Origin: Telopea speciosissima
Taxonomy: Eukaryota > Streptophyta > Magnoliopsida > Proteales > Proteaceae
DNA length: 64,000 nt
Direction: 5' to 3'
Assembly: GCF_018873765.1 (NCBI RefSeq)
Contig: NC_057918.1
Coordinates: 70,097,871-70,161,870, forward strand
Shown here: positions 34,600 through 46,640 of the stretch, piece after piece
How positions within the stretch are numbered: position 1 is the first letter of the stretch
How the letters are laid out: the number at the start of each line of letters is the position of its first letter
The notes under the pieces: model-generated
What the model was told of the DNA's origin: nothing
What the model saw: the letters and a program-made list of their open reading frames with translations, nothing else
The model's database searches: none
Made by a program: the position numbers and the translations under genes

Positions 34600-34745
34600 G
34601 AGTGTGGCCTGTACTTTAGTGCAGAGGCCAATGGGAAGCACAGAAGCATCAGCATGGACGTGATTTCCACCTTTCATAGGGTTGGGGCAATCATTTCATG
34701 AGGGCATGTGTTTAAGCAAAGACCCATATTCCCAGACAAACTCCT
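34600..34745. repeat. Hairpin (MITE-like) family 1, diverged copy
   Basis: The sequence from 'gtgtggcctgtactttagtg' to 'gggcatgtgtttaagc' shares its order of blocks with 44164-44335 ('cacttgtgagcgcagggcc') and 3645-3805 ('gtgtttaagcatag'). The arms are only weakly paired. Confidence 0.4.
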
Positions 34746-35799
34746 TTTTCTCAAATACAAAATGACATTTTTTGTAATTTTAGCTAGAAAACATGCTCGG
34801 GACAAGCTCCTTTTTCCCAAACACAAAATGACAGTTTTTGTAAATTTTAATTAGAAAAAAAGATCCCCACAAGGCTAACATCTAGGTTACTTTTGCATGC
34901 CCATCCCCTCCCTATTGTGCAAGTTTCACGTAATAACCCTCCTAAAACTGCACATATGGTCAAAGAAACCCTCACCCTTTTAGCTATTTCCACTACTCAT
35001 TTTAAGCTGAAATTTTATCAATGAGATACTCAGATACTTGCCTTGTCCTCTATCAGTCTGTCACACAAACTAATCCATGTACTACCAAATGACAAATAAT
35101 GAGGTGTTATAGTATTTAATCCCCATATAATAAATTCATCACCTAATACATGGTTCCAATACCCTAGTCTTGAATCTTCACGGTTGGTTGATGCCATTAT
35201 TACTGAGTGAAGGCGAGTTTCAATTCTCACCCCATAGATTCCGATGACTTAGTATTTTCATAAACTGTTTGGACTTTGGAGCAGCCAATCCAATTGGAAT
35301 CTATGAGTATTTATATTTAACTAATAGATACATCTCATCAAAACAACATTATCATAATCATACCAGTAATTCCGTTTCTTACACATTACGTTAATCAACA
35401 ATTAAGAACCAAATTTTTACTTTCAGTTGGTTTGGAAAAGCCTAAACAGCAGATGCTAAAGATTTTACAGCCAAATTTTGAATCATCGCAGCAACAAGAT
35501 AAATCAAAATATATAAATATATAAATACGAAAAAAGCTACAGCTTATAGATAATAGATTTTCTTAACCCTGTTTGAGAATACACGGGGACCAACAATTTT
35601 GTTATGAAGTTCTCTATTCTCCAAAGTTTGAAACATCATAGCAGCAAGAGAATCATCAGTAAGCAATAATCCACACACCATTCCAACCAAAAAAAGGGCA
35701 AGGAAGGAAGGGGAATTTGAGAAGATATCTTCTGAAAGGGTTACGCAGGCCATCGTAGTCAAAGTAAAAGAAAGAAAGAAAGAAAAAAATCGACGATTC

Positions 35800-38700
35800 C
35801 TAACTGTGTGGCATGGCAACATTCACCCTCCCATATCTTTCCATTACTCTCCTTGTAGCAAGTGCTGCTGCCTCACTTGCCCGTAGTGTTCCAGTTGCCA
35901 TTATCGCAGAAAACTCTTTGCTTATCTCTTCCTGCACCTTACTCCTGGCATCCCCAAGTGGATGTCCAGCAACCCCATTGGCTACCTTCTCTTGTGATCC
36001 ACCTGGTTTTACAGCAGGTGGCACAACTGGCTTCCCTGTTTTCTTGCCAGTGCTCCCAGAGTGTTGGTTCTTGGATTTCACAGGACTTTCAGCATTGTTT
36101 GTGGTTACTTCTCTGAAAGATGTGTTGGGAAAGCTCGAATTTGTCTTCACTCTGAAGGGCTGAGTCACTGAAGGACTGAACTGAGGAGCTTGAGGGACAG
36201 CACCTGATCTCAATGTTGTTTCCAGGTTCTGTATCATGGGCACTGCACCATGGAACAGGAAAGACAAGACAGAGCAGATATGTTATAAAAACATCTCACG
36301 AGTTGCAATCAATTGATCAAAGAGATCTTTCATGGACAGCATGCCCAATTGCTTGGGCTTGTCCTCTAACATGGAAGAGCAAAGGATCATCACAAAAAGA
36401 CCAAAAGGAAAACACACAAATTGCAAATGATATTGCCATTACATAAAACACAATCAATGACATGATGCAGCAGTGACAGTACACCAGATAGGTAGAAATG
36501 CAACAATGGAAGAGATGATCCCACATCCTGGCACGCAAGTTAATATCGGGATGCAGTTGGGCCAGTCGAATAATCAGACATGTACCACATCCAAAACCAA
36601 GTGTAGGAAATTCTATAGACCTAACAAACCCGAAGTTATTATGCTAGTATGAAATAAAAGTTTCCAGAAACAACTTCCAATTTAGATTTCTAGATGTTGT
36701 TCCCAGCCCCCCCCCCCCCCTCCACCCCTCCACCCTCAAACAAGTTTTTTAAAAAAAAAAAAAAAAATGCCGTTATCTTGATGAATGATACAATGACCAC
36801 GGTCCCACAGAATGCCATCCCCCATCAAATGTCTATGTTTTTCCTTACACAACCATGCCCAGATATAGTTCCTTCTTACAATAAGACATAAACATATTGG
36901 AAAGAAATTAAAATCAATTCTATGAATAAAAATTGATTTTCCAGGATTTTTATTTTTTTTTCAAAGTCAAGGGGAACAGAGCCTAAGCCAAACTCTACCC
37001 CTTCACCAGAGGACTATGTGTATGGTTCATTAATTCGAAATCTTTCCTCACCACCTTCAACATTTCCATTTTGGATTTACTGTTTGTCTCATAAGAACAC
37101 TCGAAGCAAACCTTTGTCAACCCTAAGTAATCCAACTTTTCAACGGTGGTGGCACCATGGCAGAGACAATGACATCAATCAACAATGTTGAGGTTAGAAA
37201 TTTACAATCAGATGGCACACACAATGAGATCGATCAAAAATATTATGGTTTAAAAATCAATCAGGTAAAACTACAATAACTAGTAGTCAAAGATATAAGA
37301 AGTCACAATCAAAGTCAAACTACAATATTTCAATGTCAAAACTAAGCATATAGACATAATGCATCTATCAGAAAGAGAATTAATCAACATAAATATATGA
37401 ATACTCACATATAAGAGGACCCATTGGGCTGTTCATGACCTCATTTGGAAGCTGCAGGATATAGTCTGGAATGTTGGCACCCACTAAAAATTGTGCAACT
37501 TCATTGGTAAAGTTGTTGCAGTTGTGAGTAAGCAAGCTGTAAGTCTCAGCTGTATATCGAGGACTTATCTCCTGCAAATACTCCTCAAAGACCTCCTTGG
37601 GCACATGTGTGACACCCAGGTCCACAACACGGATTGGAGATCCATATGGTGTTTTTCCAACTGGAGAATGCTGAATGCCTCCTCCAAAGTAGTATTCACT
37701 CTCATACACAATTATGCCTGTGTGCCTGTTCATCATCCACAATAGGAAGTATATACACTTTGATAAATAATCATAGAAAGCAAATAAAGGTCAAATTTCA
37801 AACACCATGCCTACCATCTATAAAATAACAAGACGAGGATTGTAAGGCATGTCCATGATGTAACCACTATATTTGTTTTCACTCACTACATCTACAGAAT
37901 TTCTAGACATTATTGAAGCTATTTTATCAGCTAGAACTCAGACGTATACCTCAATAAAGAATTTTAGAGATACACAAAAAAGCACAAAACTGGTTTAGAG
38001 ATTATCAAAATAACTACACATTGATACTATATAGGTATAGAAGTTGGTGGTAATCAAGCCATTATATCACCTACATGTTATCTGAAAAAGATTGCTTAAA
38101 TCTGATTTATATTGGAGTTATATTCCGATCAAACCTTATTTGGTGTGCGCGAATGCTAATTAAAATCGCTCTAAATAGAAATGAATTTTTGACACCAAAA
38201 TAAAATATTATTTTGCCGCTCTTTTGGTTTTTAGTGATATTCTATCACAATGAGATTTATGAAATTTTTAAATTTGAAAAAAAAAAAACCCTAGAATTTG
38301 AAAGTTAAATCACCCTACATCTAAAAATTCAATTATTTTTTTTGTTCTTGCGCTGGGAGGTTTACTTTTCCTTTTGGATTTAACTATTTTTATTGAATTT
38401 AGATAAGGGGTATTTACTTATTTACTAAAAATATCTTAAGAAAATGAAATAACAAATATTAAACATTTACTTAAATGATATTTGGCATAAATAAGGACAA
38501 AACCTGGTTCAATATCATTTCCAAAAACAGTACACACAACCAAACTTGGGTCAAAATCACAAGTACCATTTTGAGTGTTTAAAAATCAGGGCTAAAAAAC
38601 CACTTTCTAGGCCTTGAAAACAAGGTTTCAAGTTGGACTGGACAATACAAGGTTTCGGTCAGCTCCGAAACCGAGTTTTCAAACCTTGACTGACCCCAGA

Positions 38701-41700
38701 ATGTGCTAGTAGTTATTTGTTACCTAATTTTATGACAGTTAAAACTTTGAAACTTCAATTAAGTGTAGACTGCAGCTAAAACAAGTACCACGTTCAACTT
38801 GGTAGGATCGGAAAAAACTCTGCCAGAACAATGTTTGATGCAATGCATTCAAAAAGGAGGAAATTTCAGTCCTTCATCATCAAACCACAAAATATGACCA
38901 GCAAGAGTCAACTGCTTGGTGGGCTCACCTTGGATCTAGTCCATCCATAGTCCGAAATCTCGCCGAGATTCTCGGTTTTCCAATTTCCCGAGTCGAGATG
39001 GCCTACGAAACTTAAAATGTCAATATCTCATCTCGAATCTCGGCGAGATCTCGGTTTGACATAGGAAAATGCCCATCTAAGTCTTTTATATGAGTGCCAG
39101 ATCTCGAGATTTTGCTGGAAATTCTTGGTATACAGACACCTATTTATGCCAGGAACCAAGACAAAGAAGACAGACACTTATTTATGCCTAATATAATTTA
39201 AGTAAATGCTTTTGTATTTCATTTATTTAAGATATTATTCATAGATAAGCAAATACCCCCCATTTGAATCCAATAAAAATAGTTAAAAAATCAAATTCCA
39301 AAAGAAAAAAAAGTCAACCCCCCAATTCAAAAACAAAAACTGGATTTTCGATGATAGGTGTAATTTTCAACTTTCTAACGCTGGGGTTTTTCTCAAATCT
39401 AAAAATTCCATAAATCTTATTATGGTAAAACATTGATAAAAACCAAAAGTGCGGTAAAATATTCATTTGTTTTGATGTCCAAAAAATTATTTTCATTCAG
39501 AGCGATTTTGACAACATTCACGCACACCGAATTAAGTTTGACCAGTACATAACTCTTTCAATATAAATCAGATTTAAGCAATCTTGGACTTGTTGGAAAG
39601 CTCGCGCACACCGAATTAAGTTTGACCGGTACATAACTCTTTCAATATAAATCAGATTTTAGCAATCTTGGACATGTTGGAAAGCTATGTTTTGAAAGCT
39701 TTCCAACAAGTCCAAGATTGCTTAAATCTGATTTATATTGAAGGAGTTATTTACCGGTCAAACTTAATTCGGTGTGCGCGAATGCTGTCAAAATCGCTCT
39801 GAATGAAAATATAATTTTGGACATCAAAACAAATGAATATTTTACCGCACTTTTGGTTTTTAGCAATGTTTTACCATATTAAGATTTATGGAATTTTTAG
39901 ATTTGAGAAAAACTCCAGCATTAGAAAATTGAAAATTGCACCTAACGCCGAAAATCCAATTTTTGTTCTTGAAGTGGGGGGTTGACTTTTTTTCCTTTTG
40001 GAATTTGATTTTTTAACTATTTTTATTGGATTCAAATAGGGGGGTTTTGCTTATTTATGAATAATATCTTAAGTAAATGAAATACAAATACAAAAGCATT
40101 TACTTAAATGATATTAGGCATAAATAAGATTGTTTGTTCTGTGTCTGTCCTGGTTTCTAGAATAAGTGTCTGTCCTGCTTACTCACTAACTGAAACTCCT
40201 ATTTGGACTTTGTTTTTGCAAAATCTAATAATGCCATTGTGTTTAAATGGCCTAAAATAGGCTGTATACTGATTTGCAGACCCAAAAGAGGTCTAAAACC
40301 CACCAAGATGGACTTCCGAGTCGGAAAAAAAAAAATGCACAAACTTGGGCTGAGATCTCGGCGAGATCTCGGCCCAACTCGGTTTTTTGCTGGGCCGAGA
40401 TGGCTCCGAGACCCGAGTTTTCGAACCTTGGGTCCATCTCATAGATCCATATTGCAAGAGCCAGTGCAACTACGAAAGGTGATGCTGTGGAGATCTTAGG
40501 ATGGCCAAATGGCTTCTAGTTTCATTCATATTTCTTCCCTTCACAAGTATCAGGGTGTTTTTGGTCATCTAGTTGTGTCCAAGGTACTCTTATAAAGCAT
40601 ACAAAGTTACCTTCTGTTAGTTAAAAACCCCGATTTTAGCCCTTATTTGGGTTTCAATTTGTTAATTTGGTTATTGGTTTAATTTAAACTGGATGAACAA
40701 GTTATGTAGGATCCGTATCGTCGCACAATCAAATTTGTTGTATGTAAATCAGCTTAGGATTGTGGACTGCTGAAACAGAAGTGGAGACCATGTCTTCATG
40801 CAGTCTATTTTTGGGTTTAAAAGATCTGAAAAGGCAAAGGTATTTGCTGCCTCATTATTTTGCTTCTATGTGGCTAGTTAATTTTCAAATATAGCTAAAA
40901 TTACTAGTAAATAGATTTCAAAACTACAAATCTTTCTTCTTTCACTCTATTTCTGCCAGAGACATTCATAATACTTTACAGCTTCAATTTAAATCTAACA
41001 TTTACTTAATCTAATTGAACTGCCTTCTCTTAATCTAAATTCCCCCATCATCAATCCCAAAACCTATGGCCAGCTTATTTCTTTACACCTCATTACCATA
41101 GGATAGAGATTTCATTCCATTCCATTCATAAAGCTCTTGAAACAATCCTTTTGTCAGCTGTTTCATCTAATTTAAACTCTAACTTAAATTTCCCTGCTTT
41201 GCTCCTTCTTTGAAACCTTAATTTCTCAATTTAAGACAAAACTCTCTAGTTCAAGCCGTCTATTTCAACCTCTTTTTTTGACATCTAGCCTGACTGTTTT
41301 GAATTCAATCTTCAATTAGCTTACTAAAACCCAAGCCCAATTCCATTGAAGCAGCAACACTAAATATTACAAGCCCATATAGAGATCATGTAACAAACAA
41401 TAGCTAAACCAGCAGATGTCATAAAAAAAAACACACATTATATCAAACCAACACCATTTTTCTCTGTGGCAACTAGAGGGTATTTATTGCATTTGAATAT
41501 CTCATTTGTATAACCAAAGCCCCATGTAATGGCTACAAGTTAGCAGCACTAGAATGGAAAATCAAGGCAACTGCAAAATCGACTGCTGCTAGATATGCCT
41601 AGTAAATTTCTGCAGGATGCATTTATCACTTGTGTCAAAATTTAAAATTCATAATTCAGAGATACAACTCCCAGTAACATTGAACCTTTGAGCTAAATAG

Positions 41701-41980
41701 AACTTACCATATGCCTTCAATAGCTTTCCCCAAGAAGGTCGTGGACAGCTGGCGTGCAAGTCCTTGACTTAAATCATAAACATTCAAGGTCACCTTGTAA
41801 CCATCCTGCGATAATTTGACTGTTGTCAGCACAAAGGAAAAGAGACTTCCTATAAAGGCAGCTATAACATGAACACCGAAATTTGTATACGCAAGGGTAG
41901 ACGGGAAAAAAGTACGGCGAGACATTGAGACTCAGAAGATATGACAGATGTGTAAGAAATCGACCACATACCTCTGCCAT
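35800..41980 (-). CDS. PPPDE-family thiol isopeptidase (DeSI-like, deSUMOylating/deubiquitinating type)
   Basis: Four coding exons are read on the minus strand: 41972-41980, 41708-41805, 37409-37725 and 35800-36242. Splice sites are GT-AG, phases agree, and the product is 288 aa. The first exon is only nine bases (Met-Ala-Glu). The PPPDE fold covers about residues 5-140: YKVTLNVYDLSQG, then the catalytic His37 in HTGIIVYE, the GGGIQ turn, and Cys105 in LLTHNCNNFTNEVAQFLVG. This His/Cys pair is the family's active site, which cleaves isopeptide bonds to SUMO or ubiquitin. The tail (about 145-288) is Pro/Ser/Lys-rich and ends with an Ala-rich helical segment, as in plant homologues such as At3g07090. 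Introns are 166, 3982 and 1166 bp; the large one holds the hAT element and long palindrome. Substrate preference cannot be told from sequence. Confidence 0.93.
38080..38510 (+). repeat. Third, diverged copy of the palindrome arm
   Basis: From 'gattgcttaaatctgattta' to 'atatttggcataaataagg' it aligns in direct orientation with the right arm of the palindrome (39696-40130), with small deletions and substitutions. It lies outside the hAT element, so the unit existed in this intron independently of it. Confidence 0.75.
38946..40430. mobile_element. Non-autonomous hAT element carrying a long palindrome
   Basis: The left end is CATAGTCCGAAATCTCGCC, and the right end read in reverse is CAAGGTTCGAAAACTCGGG. 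The 8-bp flanks AGTCCATC (38938-38945) and GGTCCATC (40431-40438) differ by one base. The subterminal 'ctcggcgagatctcgg' words are shared with 12468-12818. The middle is filled by the inverted repeat 39173-40130. It lies in intron 2 of the isopeptidase gene and encodes nothing recognisable. Confidence 0.8.
39173..40130. repeat. Large inverted repeat with arms of about 430-510 bp and a short loop
   Basis: The outer ends are 'cacttatttatgcctaata' and 'tattaggcataaataag'. The arms then pair nearly continuously to a centre at about 39687-39695 ('ggaaagct' / loop / 'aagctttcc'). The left arm is longer because an 83-bp block starting 'cgcacaccgaattaag' is tandemly duplicated (39521-39603 and 39604-39686). 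A transcript through this intron could fold into a long, almost uninterrupted RNA hairpin. Confidence 0.85.
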
Positions 41981-42840
41981 CTCCCAATAGCTCAATAAGC
42001 AAGTCTCAGAAGAGTTAGAAACGTTGGAAGTGCTGAACGAGGATCAAACCAACCTATTTTAAACAGATTCAGAAATTTGTAGGTTCAGTTACAGCATGAA
42101 TCTGAATGAGGAAAAACACACTTGATGCCGCAAAAAGATTGTTGCTAATAAAGGGCTTAGACAGATGCATTCCACATATCCAAGAAAAATATTGGGTGAA
42201 AATTAGGTTTTTGAAAAAGAAGCAATTGCAGCAAGTAACCTCATATAAGGAAATATGACTAATCAACGAAGTCAGTAAGGCAATGTAACACGGCAAACTG
42301 CCAACAGGTGGTACCAATTCCCTAACAAACTTGCAGGGTATTCCGTTTTGGTCCCTTCGACAAAAATATATCAGAAGAATAAAATAGACAACTTTCTTAC
42401 GAATCAATTCCATAATCGAACATAAATAATTATTATCAAAAAAAGAAAAAACTTATATTCTTCCAAAAAAATTTAGATTCCGAGTTTGAAAGAAAAATCA
42501 AATATTAAACCTCAAAACTACCACAGAAGCTACTATCTAAACGAGAAAAAGAACCACAAACACTAAGACGAACCTGCATTCTGCTAGAATCAGGTTAGAT
42601 CTAGAAGATCCATACAAAACAGAACAGATATCTCAAAAAGAAAATTTAAAGAAAGTACCTCAGAAGTTGAAATGGAGAAGAGGAGAAAACCAAAGCCTGT
42701 GTCGTATAAACTATTCTCGAATCTCGACTCCTCTTGTTTGTGAGAGGTGACCGAAGAACCAAAGCAACGAGGACGACAGGAAGACAGGACGCGAGGGAAG
42801 AATGAGAATGAAACACCTATTATATGGGAAGCAGATTCTT
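41981..42840 (-). other. 5' leader of the isopeptidase gene, probably with one intron
   Basis: Reading on the minus strand, a donor-like 'tctgag|gtactttc' lies at 42658/42659 and an acceptor-like 'cgttcag|cacttcc' near 42032. This suggests a non-coding exon of about 42659-42830, then an intron, then leader sequence up to the ATG at 41980. It rests on splice-site resemblance only. Confidence 0.4.
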
Positions 42841-42859
42841 CGAGTTGGGAGGGTTCGAC

Positions 42860-43990
42860 GGAAAAGTGCGATTCTGTTTTTTAAATGTTTTTTTTCGACG
42901 GTTCCTTCTTTGAATTTTCTAAGGTCTTCTAGAACTTACCGACCACTAATATGCTGACACGTAGCTTCGGCAATACTTTCGAATGGTTTATTTATTCTTG
43001 CACCGAATGGGAGGCCCTCAACGAATTTTGTTCACACGCGGCTGGCTGACTGAGACTTTGTTCACATGAATTGGGCTTGGCCCCTTGGGTCAACAGTCAG
43101 CGACTGAGAGAGATGTGGAGCCTCACGTTTTCTTTATTGTGATTCAAATCCAAGCCCATAACTCTTTTGGGTTAGGCCCCATACAGAGGTTTTTTTTTTT
43201 TTTTTTTTTTTTGGGGGTAATACAGACCAAAGGTTTGACAAGGACCCCACTGAAGGCTACACAGGGACAGCTAAAGGTGTCAAGCAGTTTGGTTTCAGTC
43301 ATTCGGTTTGATTCCATGGATTGATAGTGTGATTCAAAATCGAACTGAGTCTATTCTGGAGTTGGATAGTGAATCCGAACCTGTTCGGTTCAGTTTGGTT
43401 ACGGTTCCAATTCGGTTCTACAATATGGTTCCACTGGACTTATTGATGGGCTACAGTAAATAAGAAGCCCATCAATAAGTCCAGATGAAGAAGAAAAAGG
43501 CAAGTAGAGAGACGGAGAGAAAGCTGGGAATGCTAGAGAATGCAAAACGTATATTTGTAGTTATTTGAGTACAGTTTTGCATTTCGCGGCACAACCTAGA
43601 ACAACATAGTAGGACGGGGTGATCGAATTGGGCAGGAGTTGGAGTCTTGGACTGTTAAAGGAGTGACTAAGTGAGACAAAACAACTCTGTAGCACATGCA
43701 AATCACACAATGACATTCTCACTTCTCACTTTGATACTCCCAATGCAGAGTTGTAAAAGTTGATGAAGACTTGAAGTACAAGTAAAAGTGTAAAACCGTA
43801 AAATAATAAAGAGGAAATACGAAAGGTCATATAGGGTTTTGGATTTAAGTGGGTTATTCGGTTCGACTTCGATTCAAATCGATGGTTTTCGAATTAAAAC
43901 CATATATGAACCGTACCGAATTAAATACTAATATACCAAAACCGAAATCAAATCAAATTTATACGGTTCAACTCGGTTTCGGATTCGGTA
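42860..43990. other. Intergenic region between the isopeptidase promoter and LINE relics
   Basis: No gene is seen. Two stretches, 43265-43440 and 43845-43990, are rich in 'ttcggtt' and 'accgaa' words like those at 776-1481. An inverted pair 'acttattgatgggct' and 'agcccatcaataagt' lies at about 43437-43482. Confidence 0.4.
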
Positions 43991-43994
43991 TTCA

Positions 43995-44078
43995 GTCTTT
44001 TCTAGAGAGACTGCTTTCAAACTTGAACCTGTGACCTCGTGGGGCAACTTTTACCATTGCACCAAGGTATTATCGTGT
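43995..44078 (-). mobile_element. Truncated Au-type SINE
   Basis: On the minus strand it contains a B-box-like 'aggttcaagtttg' preceded by the block matching 'gaccattgtgacctgg' in the full copy at 51908-52077. Only the tRNA-like head is left. Confidence 0.6.
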
Positions 44079-44163
44079 CATTATGGTTTTGTCTTGTTAT
44101 GATTTTTTTTTCTTCTTTGCATTTCTTCACAACCAAACATAGCCTTATTATTACATTATTAGG

Positions 44164-44335
44164 GAAGAGTTTTATGTCTGGGGGTGTGGCACTTGTGAGC
44201 GCAGGGCCAATGAGAGCACATGAGAATGCATCAATGGGGATGGCATTTTTGCCTTTCATGGGGGTGAGGTGGTCATTTCAACAATCAAGTTTTGGGCACA
44301 TGAGCAACCCTCCTTACCAGAGTCCTTTTTTCCTA
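44164..44335. repeat. Hairpin (MITE-like) family 1, diverged copy
   Basis: It shares the order 'gtgtggcact..gcagggccaatg..ggggtgaggtggtcatttca..gggcacatgag' with the copies at 34600-34745 and 30562-30790. Pairing between the arms is partial. Confidence 0.4.
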
Positions 44336-44589
44336 CATTATTATACTACTACTATTTCAAGAAGAGTGGGGATAGGAAGGATGAACTCCTGACCTTCCCG
44401 GGACTTAAGTTAGACCCAAATGTCTAATCGATTTTTGCCATTTTCAGTTAACAACTAACAACAGGGAAAATATAATTGTAATCGCCTATTGTAAACATGA
44501 TCTGATTTTGCAACTTGGTAAAATGATGTAGCAAGTTTAATTGATGTATATTTATTGATTGTCTTGTTGTTGCACATCGCTGGATTTCA

Positions 44590-45350
44590 GGCTGGGAAAT
44601 TTTTAAAGCTAAAGGGAAGAAGGTGGCTAGGTACATGATTACCCTATGTTCATTCATATGCTGGTTCCTTAGGTACTCGAGGAATGATCTTCTCTTTGGA
44701 AGGAAGAATTGGACGCCAATGGAGGTGATCGAAATGGCACACAAGTCAAGCGATGAGTACCTGTCAGCTTTGTCACCACAACCATCTGACTCTTGGCCTA
44801 CAGTTTGTGCAATTGGCTATAACCTGGTCTCCCCCTCCTCTTGGCTAGTATAAGCTAAACTGTGACGCGTCGTTTAGCCATGCGAGGAGTAAAGGAGGAT
44901 TGGGTTTTGTCATTCGGGACCATTTGGGGCACTCTCGTTTAGTAGTATCAGATCCTTTTAATATTAAGGACATGCTCGTTGGCGAGGCATTTGCTATTAG
45001 AGAAGGTCTATTGGAAGCATTATCTGAAGGATTTTATAAGCTGCAAGTAGAATGTGACAACCAGGAGGTGGTATCCTATTTGCAAAATGTCTCCAAACCG
45101 TCTGTCCTATCAGTTAGGCCAATTATTGAGCATATCCAGTTCCTATGTTCATATTTTGATGAATTCACTTTTCATTTTATTCCAAGGGGGGCCAATGTTT
45201 TGGCAGTTACCTTGGCTAAGAGGGCTCAGTCCGTGGCGGGCAGGACTGTTGGGCCTATTTCTGATCCCTGTTTCTCTGTGTCATGTAACGTACCGATGGC
45301 AGGCGTGTAACCCATTTCAATCAATAGATTTTCTTTCTACCACAATATAA
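44590..45350 (+). pseudogene. L1-type LINE 3' fragment with RNase H (RVT_3) domain
   Basis: An upstream frame (44623-44850) has the typical linker with 'WFLRYSRNDLLFGRKNW'. The main frame starts around 44855 with KLNCDASFSHARSKGGLGF and continues through GFVIRDHLGHSRL, GEAFAIREGLLEAL, LQVECDNQEVVSYL and FHFIPRGANVLAVTLAK, in the order of plant RVT_3 RNase H domains. The catalytic Asp of the first strand and the Glu of GEA are present, and the late HxxR(G)xN block is altered (IPRGANVLA). It ends at a stop near 45310. Reverse transcriptase is absent. It is a truncated LINE or its relic, not a host gene. Confidence 0.8.
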
Positions 45351-45639
45351 AATAAAATTCAACCATCTACCTTCCCATGTGATGTCATGTGTTGTAGTCT
45401 TTGTGCATCTTCATGTGGTCTTGGTTATCGTTTTTTCACATGGCAAATTCCGATGATGTTGAAACTTGACATGTAAACAAAAAGCTTAGTGATCAATATA
45501 TCGAGATATATTCAAGTTAAACCTTATGTGAGCCACCAAGTGGCAAAATCAGACCATGGTTATAATCTAATTGCAACCAATACGATTATGCATAGGGCAA
45601 TCCTTAACAACAATAGGTTTAATCGGTTAGTTTTTTACA

Positions 45640-46640
45640 AAGAAAAAAAATGTCCAAACTGTACAACATCCAAATCAAAATTTTCATAAAGGGGCTGCCT
45701 TCTTGCCAAGAATTCCACCACCACATTAACAACCAATGTTTTGGTGGGGATTTTTCTTTCTTTCTTTCCTTTAAAAATGAAATTGAACTACACAGGAAGG
45801 CATATAAAAATTGGAATTTCCTACTTTGTATTGGTTCTCTTTCTCTCTCACTCTCTCTTTTGTGGGGAAGGAAGGGTAGTATCATGTCGCTAAATTTCAA
45901 CATAAGACCTATGATATAATTTTTTTAATAAAAGAAATATAATTTCAGTGTAGCAAATGAATGGGGACAAAAAATAAAAATAATTGTGATTACTTAAAAA
46001 AAAAATTGGAGAAACAAATCTAGAAATTACATGTGCCAAAAACTCATTAAAAGGAAATACAAGAAGTTATAGGAAGCCATCAAATACTATCCATAGGTAT
46101 TGCTACTTTAAAAATCTAATTCACAATGTTAGCATTTCCTTTCATTTCATGTAGGAAAGAAACTAGCTTGAAAAAAATTATTGAAACTCATAACATCCAA
46201 CATTTGGTTGTCTTCTTGCCAAAGACTCCCTCACCACCACTTTAACTTCCCATGTTTTGTAGAGATTTATGTTTTCTTTCTTTTTAAAATAAAATTGAGT
46301 TAAAAAGGATGGCATATAAAATTTGGAATTTCCAACTCTCTTTCTTGTGGGGAAGGAGGGGTAGAATCATATCGCTAAATTCAACATGAGACCTATGATA
46401 ATCCACAATTGTGTAATTTCTTTTAATAAAAGAAATGTAATTTCACTGTAGCAAATGGAAGATTGGAAGGAGAACAAAAAATAACAATAATTGGACTAAC
46501 TTGAAAAAATAGGAGAAAAAAACATAAGAATTACAAGCATAAAAAAAACTCATTAAAAAGAAATACAAGAAGGTAAAGGAAGCCATCAAATACTCTCCAT
46601 AGATATTGCTACTTTTTGGTAACAAGATATTGCTACTTTA
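45640..46640. repeat. Tandem direct duplication of a ~500-bp AT-rich unit
   Basis: The unit 45655-46110 ('ctgccttcttgccaagaatt ... ggaagccatcaaatac') recurs at about 46200-46595 with the same order of blocks: 'aaggcatataaaaattggaa' / 'atggcatataaaatttggaa', 'gtggggaaggaagggtag' / 'gtggggaaggaggggtag', and 'aataaaagaaatataatttc' / 'aataaaagaaatgtaatttc'. Similarity is roughly 80 percent by eye. It is non-coding and flanked by no recognised element. Confidence 0.75.

Noticed and set aside
39521..39690. Tandem 83-bp repeat read as a CRISPR-like array
   Set aside because: Only two copies without unique spacers, inside one arm of a palindrome in a plant intron.
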